Source: Acidobacteriota bacterium (GTDB lineage Bacteria; Acidobacteriota; Terriglobia; Terriglobales; Acidobacteriaceae). From it: 6,348 bases of DNA. The number at the start of each line of letters is the position of its first letter. The first letter of the stretch is position 1. The DNA is taken from assembly GCA_003225595.1 (NCBI GenBank), contig QIAR01000121.1, positions 1 through 6,348 of the forward strand. Direction: 5' to 3'. Shown in pieces: positions 1 through 5,814 of this stretch. The position numbers and the translations under genes are program-made. Under the pieces are notes generated by a model, which did no database searches, was not told the DNA's origin, and was given only the letters and a program-made list of their open reading frames with translations.

Positions 1-1625
1 GTCTCCGCCGCCCCCGCCAGCTTCGTAAACTTGTACACATTCGTCCGGTTGCGGTTTGCGCCCCAAACAGCCTCCACGATTATTCCGCACTGGTCTTCGA
101 GCACATGGCGGTTGGCCGTGAACTGGTGGCGCACCCATCCAACCCGCGCCGCCTTGCGCTTCAATTCGATGTTCACGTCCGGCACTAGATTGGGCAAAAT
201 TGCGGCCCATTGGTCACCCTTCAGCCCGTTGTATGATACAGGCAGCTTGTTCACCAACTGCACTATCTCGTTGGCCTCGGCGCTTGCCGACATCTGGCGG
301 CGCTCCATTGCCTCCATGGCCGCCAGGAACTTGTCCTCCCACTTCTCGAACCTCGCGATGGTGCGCCCGAACACGTAGAAACCGCTCATGCGGTTGGCGA
401 CGTGCAGGTCGCTTTCGCCCCGCTCGTCCATCACGCCCAGCGCCATCATGGTGCTACTCAGCTTGCCCACAAGCTCTGTCCAGATGGCATCCCTCAGCCG
501 CATCTCCTCCTGCCTGACATGGAAGTCTGCGCGGTAGGGCTCGGCCTCCGTCCGGATGCCCGCGTCAATGATGACCATGCGCTTGGTGATCGTCTCGTTG
601 TCGAGCGATGCCGTGTTGGCGGTCATCCAAATCCTTGCCTGGTAGGGCGTCACGCGCTCGGTCGCCGTGGTATACAACTCGCGCCGCCGATCCACGCTGC
701 CTGTGGCAATTGCCTTCATGCTGTCGATCAGCTTGCGCTCATTGTTGGCTTCGTCCAAGATCAAGAACGGGTTGCTCATGGCCATGAGCTTCAGCTTGTC
801 ATCCTCCGCCGTCGAAGGCGTCACCGAGAACTTCCGCCCTTGCAGCAATCGCCCGACCTTCGCCGCGAGGCCCGTCTTGATCGAGCCCCCCGGCCCGAAG
901 AAGTAGACCAGCGGGTTGGCAATCACGCGCTCCTGGAAGAACAGGCTGATGATCGCAACGCTCAGGATGGGGTGCGCATTGAATCGCCCCACGCCCTCCT
1001 CGGGATAATTGATGGTGTCGAGGATGTGCCTGCTGATCAAATCGTCGTCATGTGGGAACAGCCCGCCCCTGTTCAAAACGAATGGATCGAGCAGCACAGC
1101 AGGGCGCAGAAGGCGGGCGGCCAGGCGCGGGAGATGCATCCTGACCACCAGCTTGTCAGGGATGGGCGGAAGCTCGTGCATGTCCTGCACGATCTCGTAC
1201 TCGCCCTTGGCCGTCACGCTGCCTGGCGAGGCGGCTGTCTTGTTCTGTATCTTCAATTCTAGAATGGGCTTGCCATCAACAATGACATCGCGGTTGCCCA
1301 GAGCATCCGATTTCTCCGTCGCCTTGAAGTAAAGGTGATAGCCGCCCGATGGCGTGCTGACCTTGAATGTCTTGGGCAAAAGGAATGGCAGACTTGCTGA
1401 GACCGTGGCTGCGTCGTCCACGTCAATGATGCATACTTCGGCGCGCTTGGGCACGGAGACACAGTTGTAATTTGCGTTCTCCTTGTGCCAATGCTGGATC
1501 ATGGCGGCGTCGGTCGTAGCGATGTCCGGCCAGCCTGATTTGTTGGAGTATTTCAAACCCGGCCGTGCAGGCACTATCCGCACGCCGAGTGCCGCCATCT
1601 TCGTTGTGATATCTTTGAAGCCCAT
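1..1625 (-). CDS. PrimPol-helicase replication protein (N-terminal 541 codons, 3' end off window)
   Basis: Likely a phage or plasmid replication protein that both primes DNA synthesis and unwinds DNA. The frame is open from an ATG at 1625 to the left edge. Residues about 10-150 match the bifunctional primase/polymerase N-terminal domain: IIDVDD gives acidic residues D68 and D70, TPSGGYHLYF (91-100) carries the nucleotide-binding His97, and ILELK supplies a third acidic residue, E123. A helicase-type P-loop domain follows: GPGGSIKT (244-251) is Walker A, FLILDE (287-292) is Walker B, WMTAN ends in a sensor-like Asn337, and KRMVII holds a possible arginine finger at R349. The Walker A has Ile where Gly normally precedes Lys. 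Residues about 420-541 are probably a C-terminal DNA-binding region. The start is supported by the PrimPol domain beginning immediately after it and by GGAG about 12 bases upstream, a rather long spacing. The frame stays open upstream, but through a hairpin block. Fold calls are by motif recognition. Confidence 0.88.
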   Translation of the reverse strand, partial: MGFKDITTKMAALGVRIVPARPGLKYSNKSGWPDIATTDAAMIQHWHKENANYNCVSVPKRAEVCIIDVDDAATVSASLPFLLPKTFKVSTPSGGYHLYFKATEKSDALGNRDVIVDGKPILELKIQNKTAASPGSVTAKGEYEIVQDMHELPPIPDKLVVRMHLPRLAARLLRPAVLLDPFVLNRGGLFPHDDDLISRHILDTINYPEEGVGRFNAHPILSVAIISLFFQERVIANPLVYFFGPGGSIKTGLAAKVGRLLQGRKFSVTPSTAEDDKLKLMAMSNPFLILDEANNERKLIDSMKAIATGSVDRRRELYTTATERVTPYQARIWMTANTASLDNETITKRMVIIDAGIRTEAEPYRADFHVRQEEMRLRDAIWTELVGKLSSTMMALGVMDERGESDLHVANRMSGFYVFGRTIARFEKWEDKFLAAMEAMERRQMSASAEANEIVQLVNKLPVSYNGLKGDQWAAILPNLVPDVNIELKRKAARVGWVRHQFTANRHVLEDQCGIIVEAVWGANRNRTNVYKFTKLAGAAE

Positions 1626-1668
1626 AAGCGTTAAATTCTCCGAAGCTGAATTGGGAATGAAGGTTTCA

Positions 1669-1797
1669 CGGGCTCCGGCTGGGCGATCAGCACAGTGGAG
1701 CCCGCTAATTCCACTCAGGGAAACACCCATGAGTGGGTTATTGGGCTGTGCCGTTTGCAGGAATACATACGCGATCCCTCGCATCCGGTCAGCCCAA
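1669..1797 (-). promoter_or_regulatory. Three adjacent stem-loops between the ssDNA-binding and primase genes (candidate structured RNA or origin)
   Basis: Three hairpins abut with almost no spacer. Hairpin A pairs 1741-1748 with 1790-1797 (8 bp) and continues inward across small internal loops: 1751-1753/1786-1788, 1756-1758/1781-1783 and AGG/CCT. Hairpin B pairs 1711-1720 with 1726-1736 (10 bp with one bulged base, 5-base loop), plus 1706-1708/1738-1740. Hairpin C pairs 1669-1676 with 1697-1704 (8 bp) and encloses 1678-1681/1688-1691. The block starts 4 bases after the stop codon of the upstream gene and ends 43 bases before the primase ATG. None of the stems is followed by a U-run on the transcribed strand, so simple terminators are unlikely. 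It could be a cis-regulatory leader, a small RNA or a DNA hairpin origin. I do not recognise a known RNA family. Confidence 0.5.
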
Positions 1798-1801
1798 GCT
1801 T

Positions 1802-2617
1802 TTACATTTGCTCTACGTCTTCGAGCGTCGCTTCGTCGGCGTCAACCGCACCCTTGCCGCTGAGCAAGAGAGTGATTTCAACTTCATTCAGGTCCTTGCC
1901 GATCTTGCGCTTGAGCGCTTCGCCATCCAAGTAAGGCTCGGCTTGCTTCATGGCTGCATCCTTGATTGCCGTCCACTTCGCCGCCGATGCACGGGTGAAC
2001 GCGTAGCCGAACGCGCGGCTGCTGTCGTGGCGCATGAAGATGTCGATGCCATAAACGCCGCCGTTGTCTTCTTCGGACGGCAGGTCGGAAATTGCCTTGA
2101 AATTGGCGCGTGAAAGCCGGATCGCCTTGACCGTTACCTCGGGTGCCTTCGTCCCCTGCGGAAACTTGCCAGTCTTTGGGTCAACATTCACATAGGCAAA
2201 AATCAACCCGACGAACCTGTCCTTTGCGTATGCTGTCTTGTCCACGCCCTCGCAGCACGCAGCCTTCTGCTCCGGCGTCGAGAGGCAACGGTATTCGCCC
2301 ACGCCCTCGCGGTAGTGGATTCTCGCGTGTTTCAGGGCGACCCCCGGAACAAACGCAAAGCGCGCCACATTGCCCTTTTCGACCTTCAATGCAGGGAGCC
2401 CAGTTTCTTTCCGGAACTCTTCCGCTTCCTCACTGCCGAAAGTGACTTCGCCTTCGCTGGTTGTGGTTCCTTGCGCTGTGGTGGGTTTTGCTGCTGGCGC
2501 GGCGGGTGTTGCTGCGGGTTTCGGCGCGCCGTTAGCGCCATTGGTTTTGGTCTTGGCAAGCTTGGGTGCTGCCGCTTCTATCTGCTCTGTTTCGTCATCG
2601 AACGTTTTAAAAACCAT
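1802..2617 (-). CDS. probable phage single-stranded-DNA-binding protein
   Basis: A 271-residue soluble protein, probably coating ssDNA during replication. Residues about 18-58 are a low-complexity Ala/Pro/Thr/Lys linker after a short acidic N-terminus (FDDETEQ). A compact core spans about 75-225, with a His/Cys cluster (H97, H101, C111, C121, C122) reminiscent of zinc-binding phage SSBs of the T4 gp32 type, and alternating aromatic/hydrophobic strands such as RFVGLIFAYVNV. The C-terminus is acidic (DADEATLEDVEQM), a common SSB feature that recruits partner proteins. The start ATG at 2617 has a good ribosome binding site, AAGGA, about 5-6 bases upstream. The gene immediately precedes the PrimPol-helicase gene on the same strand, 176 bases away, which fits a replication module. 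The family is inferred from layout and context rather than a recognised signature; another phage early DNA-binding protein is possible. Confidence 0.6.
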   Translation of the reverse strand: MVFKTFDDETEQIEAAAPKLAKTKTNGANGAPKPAATPAAPAAKPTTAQGTTTSEGEVTFGSEEAEEFRKETGLPALKVEKGNVARFAFVPGVALKHARIHYREGVGEYRCLSTPEQKAACCEGVDKTAYAKDRFVGLIFAYVNVDPKTGKFPQGTKAPEVTVKAIRLSRANFKAISDLPSEEDNGGVYGIDIFMRHDSSRAFGYAFTRASAAKWTAIKDAAMKQAEPYLDGEALKRKIGKDLNEVEITLLLSGKGAVDADEATLEDVEQM

Positions 2618-2869
2618 ACGGGTCCTTATTTTTGGGCTCTGCCCATTTTGACTACTTTGAATGGGCCGAGGTCCACATGCTTAATACTGTCCTTGATGAC
2701 AAACTTAAATTTCGCGGCTCATGGAGAGTGGGTGAAGACCCACGGCCCGCCGGAGACCGGTGTGACTCCCGCGAATCACTCAACCTCTGCTTAACTGCAA
2801 AATGTCGGCGACTTGGTCGGTGACGCTGAAATTCACGAAGGTCACGGCGCATTCCGGTAACCGCTTCCA
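2618..2869 (-). promoter_or_regulatory. structured upstream region of the ssDNA-binding gene
   Basis: There is no convincing full gene here. Two perfect inverted repeats stand out. The first is GCCCATT/AATGGGC (2641-2647 and 2660-2666) with a 12-base loop, just upstream of the ribosome binding site of the next gene. The second is GTGGGT/ACCCAC (2728-2733 and 2738-2743) with a 4-base loop. A weak promoter guess on the minus strand is TTTAAG, 17 bases, TATTAA (about 2684-2712), with only 3/6 and 4/6 consensus matches. These elements could make up the promoter and 5' leader controlling the ssDNA-binding protein, but none is strong alone. Confidence 0.3.
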
Positions 2870-3127
2870 TCAATTAGACTGACCCTCAATTACGATCTTT
2901 CGCGCATTCGCGTACTCTGCACTTAGCCGGGTAGCAAGCTTATGATTGCCACGAAGGTTGGCGACTGCAATCCGATCCGCCTGCCGGAGAAAATACTCCG
3001 TGCTATCCAGTTCCGGCTCCTTGCACTTCCGTGCTGGTTTCCCGGGGGATTGTTCTTCCAGCATCTCAACAAGTTCTTCAGTATGGCGTCCCCGGTAGAA
3101 CCAGCTTCGCACCGTATTAGCGTTCAA
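2870..3127 (-). CDS. helix-turn-helix fragment (likely C-terminus of the broken methylase)
   Basis: An 85-codon frame from a TTG at 3127. Starting there would cut the HTH in half: the same frame upstream reads GAYYKTLAKIG before LNANTVRSWFYRGR, clearly the first helix and turn. Back to the preceding in-frame stop, just beyond 3190, there is no ATG, GTG or TTG other than this TTG; only an ATT at 3187 could begin a full domain. That lack of a start is the main reason to treat it as the tail of the upstream methylase. After the HTH come an acidic helix (EELVEMLEEQ), a Lys/Pro-rich linker and a second helical stretch (RIAVANLRGNHKLATRL). If expressed alone it would be a small DNA-binding protein; as a domain it could give the methylase extra DNA specificity. 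Confidence 0.5.
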   Translation of the reverse strand: MNANTVRSWFYRGRHTEELVEMLEEQSPGKPARKCKEPELDSTEYFLRQADRIAVANLRGNHKLATRLSAEYANARKIVIEGQSN

Positions 3128-3182
3128 GCCGATCTTTGCGAGAGTCTTGTAGTACGCGCCCTTCGGAAGCCGTTTCTTGAGT

Positions 3183-3767
3183 TCAATTGCTAGCTAGCGG
3201 CAGCATCTTCCGCCTGATGTGGGCTGAGGTCTGGTTGATGCTGGCAGTGATGTCCTTATAGGAAGCCGCGAGTTCCGCCAACAACTGCTCCGTGGTCAGG
3301 CTCCGATAGTCAATCTGACCGACCGTTGCGGTGCAACGGTTGCTCGTCTTTGCCCCGCCGACCCAGACGCACTCAACACGACGCTCGGTGTCACCCGGCT
3401 TTGCCCGCTGCTGCACATCTGTTTCCAGCACGGGCTCGCCGAGGCCGGCGATGTAGATCGGTTGGCGAGACTCACACAAGACCCAGCAGAAAGGCGCGTG
3501 TTGCAAGTATTCGATCAGTTCGGTGGGAACGATGGAGTCGGGTTTGTAGGGGCCCACATTGGCCTCGATGTACGGCCCGTCCACAAAGACGAAATCGTCT
3601 TCGCCAAGCTGTTCCGCCTCCAAGCAGTCCACCCAGTCGAGCGCCGTTATTTTCGGATTCTTCTCGGTGATGATCCTGTGCCCGAGACGCACGTTTTCCT
3701 GATAGCTGTGTTGGCGTCCTGCGTCCTCCGTCTGTAGTAGCACCGCCGCACTCGAATCCGCCACCAT
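3183..3767 (-). CDS. DNA adenine methylase, C-terminal fragment (DGPY motif)
   Basis: A 194-codon frame from an ATG at 3767. The first 20 residues are probably an out-of-frame shadow of the N-terminal half; the true methylase frame begins at SYQENVRLGHRIITEKNP (residue 21). It carries FVFVDGPYIEANVGPYKP, in the position of the D12 catalytic DPPY but with Gly for the first Pro, then FCWVLCESRQPIY and the ERRVECVWVGG segment typical of phage D12 enzymes. The SAM-binding N-terminal half is missing, so this polypeptide alone would not be expected to be active. A coiled, hydrophilic tail (TEQLLAELAASYKDITASIN) leads towards the HTH. The TGA stop at 3183-3185 results from the GCTAGCTAGC duplication just before it. 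An internal start at 3767 could still yield a separate subunit, but no good ribosome binding site supports it. Confidence 0.6.
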   Translation of the reverse strand: MVADSSAAVLLQTEDAGRQHSYQENVRLGHRIITEKNPKITALDWVDCLEAEQLGEDDFVFVDGPYIEANVGPYKPDSIVPTELIEYLQHAPFCWVLCESRQPIYIAGLGEPVLETDVQQRAKPGDTERRVECVWVGGAKTSNRCTATVGQIDYRSLTTEQLLAELAASYKDITASINQTSAHIRRKMLPLASN

Positions 3768-4113
3768 TGAAAGTGAAAAAAGGCGCTAGCAAAATGGCCC
3801 GCTGGTCGCCCAACTTATATAGCTCAGCTAGTCGGTTGAATTCTTCTTCTGTGCGCTGCGGCACGATGAGGGAATTCCCGATGTCACGGAGCGCATGAAA
3901 AAACGGCGCGGTGATCGGATCATTGATGATCCATTCCTTGTAATCCAGACCTGCCGCCATCGCGTAAAAGCTGAGATTCCCTCTGCCTGCGCAGACATCG
4001 ACAAATTTTCGGCCCTGCTGCGGGATGTATTGGAGGAGTTTGGGTGCGAGTAGGTATTTCGCCCCGGGCCAAAGGTAGTTGGGAGCACGGACCTTTCTGT
4101 GTGAAGAAGACAC
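3472..4113 (-). CDS. DNA adenine methylase, N-terminal fragment with out-of-frame tail
   Basis: A 213-codon frame from a GTG at 4113 (a TTG lies 2 bases upstream in another frame). Residues 1-135 are the methylase N-terminus: APNYLWPGAKYLLAPKLL resembles the D12 'YPGGK' start, FVDVCAGRGNLSF is the S-adenosylmethionine loop, and WIINDPI and FTFNGGGFECGG follow, ending at GGRRTPT. Beyond about position 3709 the translation turns into Arg/Gly-rich sequence (QLSGKRASRAQDHHREES), while the genuine protein continues in the next frame. The coding part is therefore about 4113-3709. No strong Shine-Dalgarno sequence precedes the GTG, and the upstream sequence is dominated by palindromes, so the start is uncertain. 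Confidence 0.6.
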   Translation of the reverse strand: MSSSHRKVRAPNYLWPGAKYLLAPKLLQYIPQQGRKFVDVCAGRGNLSFYAMAAGLDYKEWIINDPITAPFFHALRDIGNSLIVPQRTEEEFNRLAELYKLGDQRAILLAPFFTFNGGGFECGGATTDGGRRTPTQLSGKRASRAQDHHREESENNGARLGGLLGGGTAWRRRFRLCGRAVHRGQCGPLQTRLHRSHRTDRILATRAFLLGLV

Positions 4114-4122
4114 AAGTTCGCT

Positions 4123-4153
4123 CGCAGATTTCTGCGAAAAGATTTCTTTTCGC
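4123..4153. promoter_or_regulatory. two overlapping perfect palindromes upstream of the methylase (candidate operator or RNA switch)
   Basis: CGCAGA-TT-TCTGCG (4123-4136) overlaps GCGAAAAG-ATTT-CTTTTCGC (4134-4153), sharing the GCG at 4134-4136. As RNA hairpins the two cannot both form completely. The same region holds a direct repeat, AGATTTCT, at 4126-4133 and 4140-4147, 14 bases apart. It ends 10 bases upstream of the methylase GTG, the usual place for an operator or a translational switch. Symmetry and repeats are seen directly; the regulator is unknown. Confidence 0.45.
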
Positions 4154-4456
4154 GTCTATCCAGCGAAACGAACCCCAGAGCGTTGCTCTGTATTAGGTGC
4201 TGCTATCTATCGCAGGCGGCTGTTCGTCTCAGTGTTGCTGGCGGCTTCGGGCTCGGGTTAGGCCCAGGTGACTCTTCGTTCTTATGCCAGCAGCTTTCTG
4301 TTCTGGTTGATCTCTGTTTCCTTAGATACAAAAAGTTGGGCCTTGGTTTTAAAAATCTGCACGAGTAAAGATGGCGATTTCCCGCGTCCGTAACCGCAGG
4401 GGTATCCAGAAGCATCAAGACGAGCGCGGGGACGGCAGCGATTTTGGGCAAAGAAT
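4154..4456. other. non-coding gap between integrase terminator and methylase, with inverted repeats
   Basis: I find no supported gene; the short open frames here lack recognisable protein features. Inverted repeats include CAGAGC-GTT-GCTCTG (4176-4190, perfect 6 bp) and a wider one, TGCTGGC (4236-4242) with GCCAGCA (4286-4292), that encloses GGGC/GCCC (4249-4252 and 4262-4265). The region may hold the methylase promoter or a small structured RNA, but I see no convincing promoter. Confidence 0.3.
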
Positions 4457-4478
4457 GCCCCGCCAGCAACGGCGGGGC
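4457..4478 (-). terminator. intrinsic terminator of the integrase gene
   Basis: A perfect 8-bp GC-rich stem (GCCCCGCC/GGCGGGGC) with a 6-base loop lies 11 bases downstream of the integrase stop codon. On the minus strand it is followed by ATTCTTT, a short T-rich tract. Position, stem strength and tract together make it a good Rho-independent terminator. Confidence 0.75.
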
Positions 4479-4489
4479 TTGGGGACTGC

Positions 4490-5683
4490 TCAATCTCTAG
4501 GATGTCTTTCCTTAGCCCACACGAGCGTGACCTTTTCTGCACGCTTGTCTTGATCGAGCGCACGAAGATAACGCTCAATGCTCTTCAGATCGGCGTGACC
4601 CATCTGCTCTCGCAGCGAGGCGATGTCCATCCCTTGACGCAGGCAGTGGGTTGCGTATGTCGAGCGCCAGCGGTGCAGCCACCAGTCATCCGAATTCATG
4701 CCCGCTCGCTCCGCGATTCGCTGCGACATGATGAGCAGCTTGTCATTGGGCGTGCAGTTCCGGGTCGGGAAGACCAGATCGCAGCCGGACTTCGGCTTCA
4801 GTTGGCGAAGCTCGTCCACAAGCTCAGGCGGGATGTACACGTCCCGGCACTGGTATGCCTTGGGCACGAAGTCGTACTCCGGGTTCTCGTCAATGCGGAT
4901 GACCCCCCGGTAGAGTTGCAGGCGGTCGAATGTGAGGAAGACAAGCTCGGACTCTCTCAGCCCTGCCATGAGGAAGGTCTTGAAGATCACCCGGTGACGA
5001 GGGCTGCACTTGGCAAAGAATTTCCCCAATTGCTCGTCGGTGTAGATGTACACCGGAGAATTCTTGGTGTACTTGGGCGCATCCGCATTCGTCGCTACCG
5101 AGATTCCCCGAGACTTGAGGAACTGGTTCACTCTGATGAATTTGGTGTTCGCGGTGCGCCGGGATTTCGTTGGGCTTTGCTGGTGCGCCCAACCAGCGTA
5201 ATTGAGCAGATCGAGCCTCGTGACTTGCGAGAGGGCGTTTTTCCCCTTCCGCTCGCAGTACGCTTGGAACTCCCGCAGGACTTGCTTGCACGCGGCGTAT
5301 GTCATCGGGCGCTTGCTGCCGTTCCCAACCTGCGCCTCAAGCTCTTCCAGATGCGCCGAAACGGCGTCGGCTATCGTGCCCGTGGTTTGCGCCTTCTTGG
5401 GCCGCTCGACGATCCCGTGCTCCATCGCCTTGAAGAGCGCCCGCTGGCGCTCCGCAATGGCTATGGCGTCCGCTGGCTTGGGGCCGCACTTCTTCCAAGT
5501 CAAGCCGGGGTTGTAAAAGGAGATTACGTAGCTGCCCTCGGGATGCCGCTCTTCATGCCCGTTCACCCGAACCATGTCTGCAACGATCTTGCCCTTGGCG
5601 TCGAGCACCGGGCGACAATACCGCCACTTCCCATCGGCGAGACGCACGTGCTTCCAAATGCTCACTTTTCTGTTCAATCCCAT
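4490..5683 (-). CDS. int: tyrosine recombinase / phage integrase
   Basis: A complete 397-residue site-specific recombinase that would integrate and excise the element by Holliday-junction strand exchange through a 3'-phosphotyrosine. The full catalytic set is visible: Arg243 in MAGLRESEL, a candidate Lys275 in VPKAYQCRDVYIP, His337 and Arg340 in LHRWRST, His363 in MGHAD, and nucleophile Tyr372 in SIERYL. Residues about 100-200 form the core-binding (SAM-like) domain, and the first 70 or so probably bind arm-type sites. Length is normal for the family. The ATG at 5683 is supported by GGGAG about 6 bases upstream. The gene is followed by a strong terminator and starts about 110 bases from a tRNA-Asn-like att fragment, the usual int-next-to-att arrangement. 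It is transcribed away from att, into the element. Confidence 0.95.
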   Translation of the reverse strand: MGLNRKVSIWKHVRLADGKWRYCRPVLDAKGKIVADMVRVNGHEERHPEGSYVISFYNPGLTWKKCGPKPADAIAIAERQRALFKAMEHGIVERPKKAQTTGTIADAVSAHLEELEAQVGNGSKRPMTYAACKQVLREFQAYCERKGKNALSQVTRLDLLNYAGWAHQQSPTKSRRTANTKFIRVNQFLKSRGISVATNADAPKYTKNSPVYIYTDEQLGKFFAKCSPRHRVIFKTFLMAGLRESELVFLTFDRLQLYRGVIRIDENPEYDFVPKAYQCRDVYIPPELVDELRQLKPKSGCDLVFPTRNCTPNDKLLIMSQRIAERAGMNSDDWWLHRWRSTYATHCLRQGMDIASLREQMGHADLKSIERYLRALDQDKRAEKVTLVWAKERHPRD

Positions 5684-5727
5684 CGACCTCTCCCTCTAAT
5701 ACTGAAATTTGAGAGAATCGGGGCGAA

Positions 5728-5751
5728 ACATTAGAAAGAACATTAGAAAGG
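5728..5751. repeat. two tandem 12-bp repeats upstream of the integrase
   Basis: ACATTAGAAAGA (5728-5739) is followed immediately by ACATTAGAAAGG (5740-5751), 11 of 12 bases identical. They lie between the att fragment and the integrase start. Tandem short repeats here are typical of arm-type binding sites for an integrase or excisionase, though that role is inferred. Confidence 0.6.
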
Positions 5752-5791
5752 AACGTCGTAGCCCTAGGGAGTCAGTGGGTTAGGGAAGAAA

Positions 5792-5814
5792 TGGCTCCTC
5801 AGGTAGGACTCGAA
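5792..5814 (-). other. attachment-site core: 3' end of tRNA-Asn
   Basis: Read on the minus strand, this is TTCGAGTCC-TACC-TGAGGAGCCA: the T-loop, the 3' T-stem strand, the acceptor strand, discriminator G and encoded CCA of a bacterial tRNA-Asn (compare the GAGGAGCCA end of Escherichia coli tRNA-Asn). Upstream of TTCGAG the similarity stops: there is no intact T-stem, anticodon arm or D arm. Integrases of this type commonly use a tRNA 3' end as the crossover site, and the integrase gene lies just beyond the CCA side. The tRNA identity is from memory of tRNA sequences. Confidence 0.72.

Larger units (their letters stand above)
2870..4113 (-). pseudogene. D12-class DNA adenine methylase fused to C-terminal HTH, broken by two frameshifts
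   Basis: Three overlapping frames read as one protein once two lesions are undone. Codons 1-135 run from a GTG at 4113 to 3709. One extra base near 3708 then shifts the frame, which resumes at 3707 with SYQENV. A second lesion, GCTAGCTAGC at 3189-3198, looks like a 4-bp duplication; removing one copy joins MLPLA directly to IELKKRLPKGAYY and the HTH. The reconstructed protein is about 412 residues: an N-terminal D12-like PGAK motif, the SAM-binding loop FVDVCAGRGN (37-46), NDPI, FNGGGF and GGRRTPT, then VDGPY, a variant of the catalytic DPPY, then ECVWVGG, then a helix-turn-helix around GLNANTVRSWFYRGR. D12 enzymes transfer a methyl group from S-adenosylmethionine to adenine N6. As sequenced, no full-length enzyme can be made without frameshifting. 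Decay is favoured because a 4-bp duplication is not a typical read error. Confidence 0.72.

Noticed and set aside
402..1262. 286-codon open frame on the plus strand
   Set aside because: Antisense to the PrimPol-helicase, whose catalytic motifs are clear; the plus-strand product is His/Arg-rich with no recognisable domain.
1626..1801. Possible upstream extension of the PrimPol-helicase frame
   Set aside because: The frame stays open, but the translation has no PrimPol similarity, crosses three hairpins, and the domain begins naturally right after the ATG at 1625.
2652..2870. 72-codon minus-strand frame overlapping the HTH stop (TGATG)
   Set aside because: The coupling-like overlap is tempting, but the product is Arg/Ser-rich, third-position composition is unlike coding, and it spans hairpins.
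4502..5734. 410-codon open frame on the plus strand
   Set aside because: Antisense shadow of the integrase, which has all its catalytic residues; its length follows from GC-rich codon structure.
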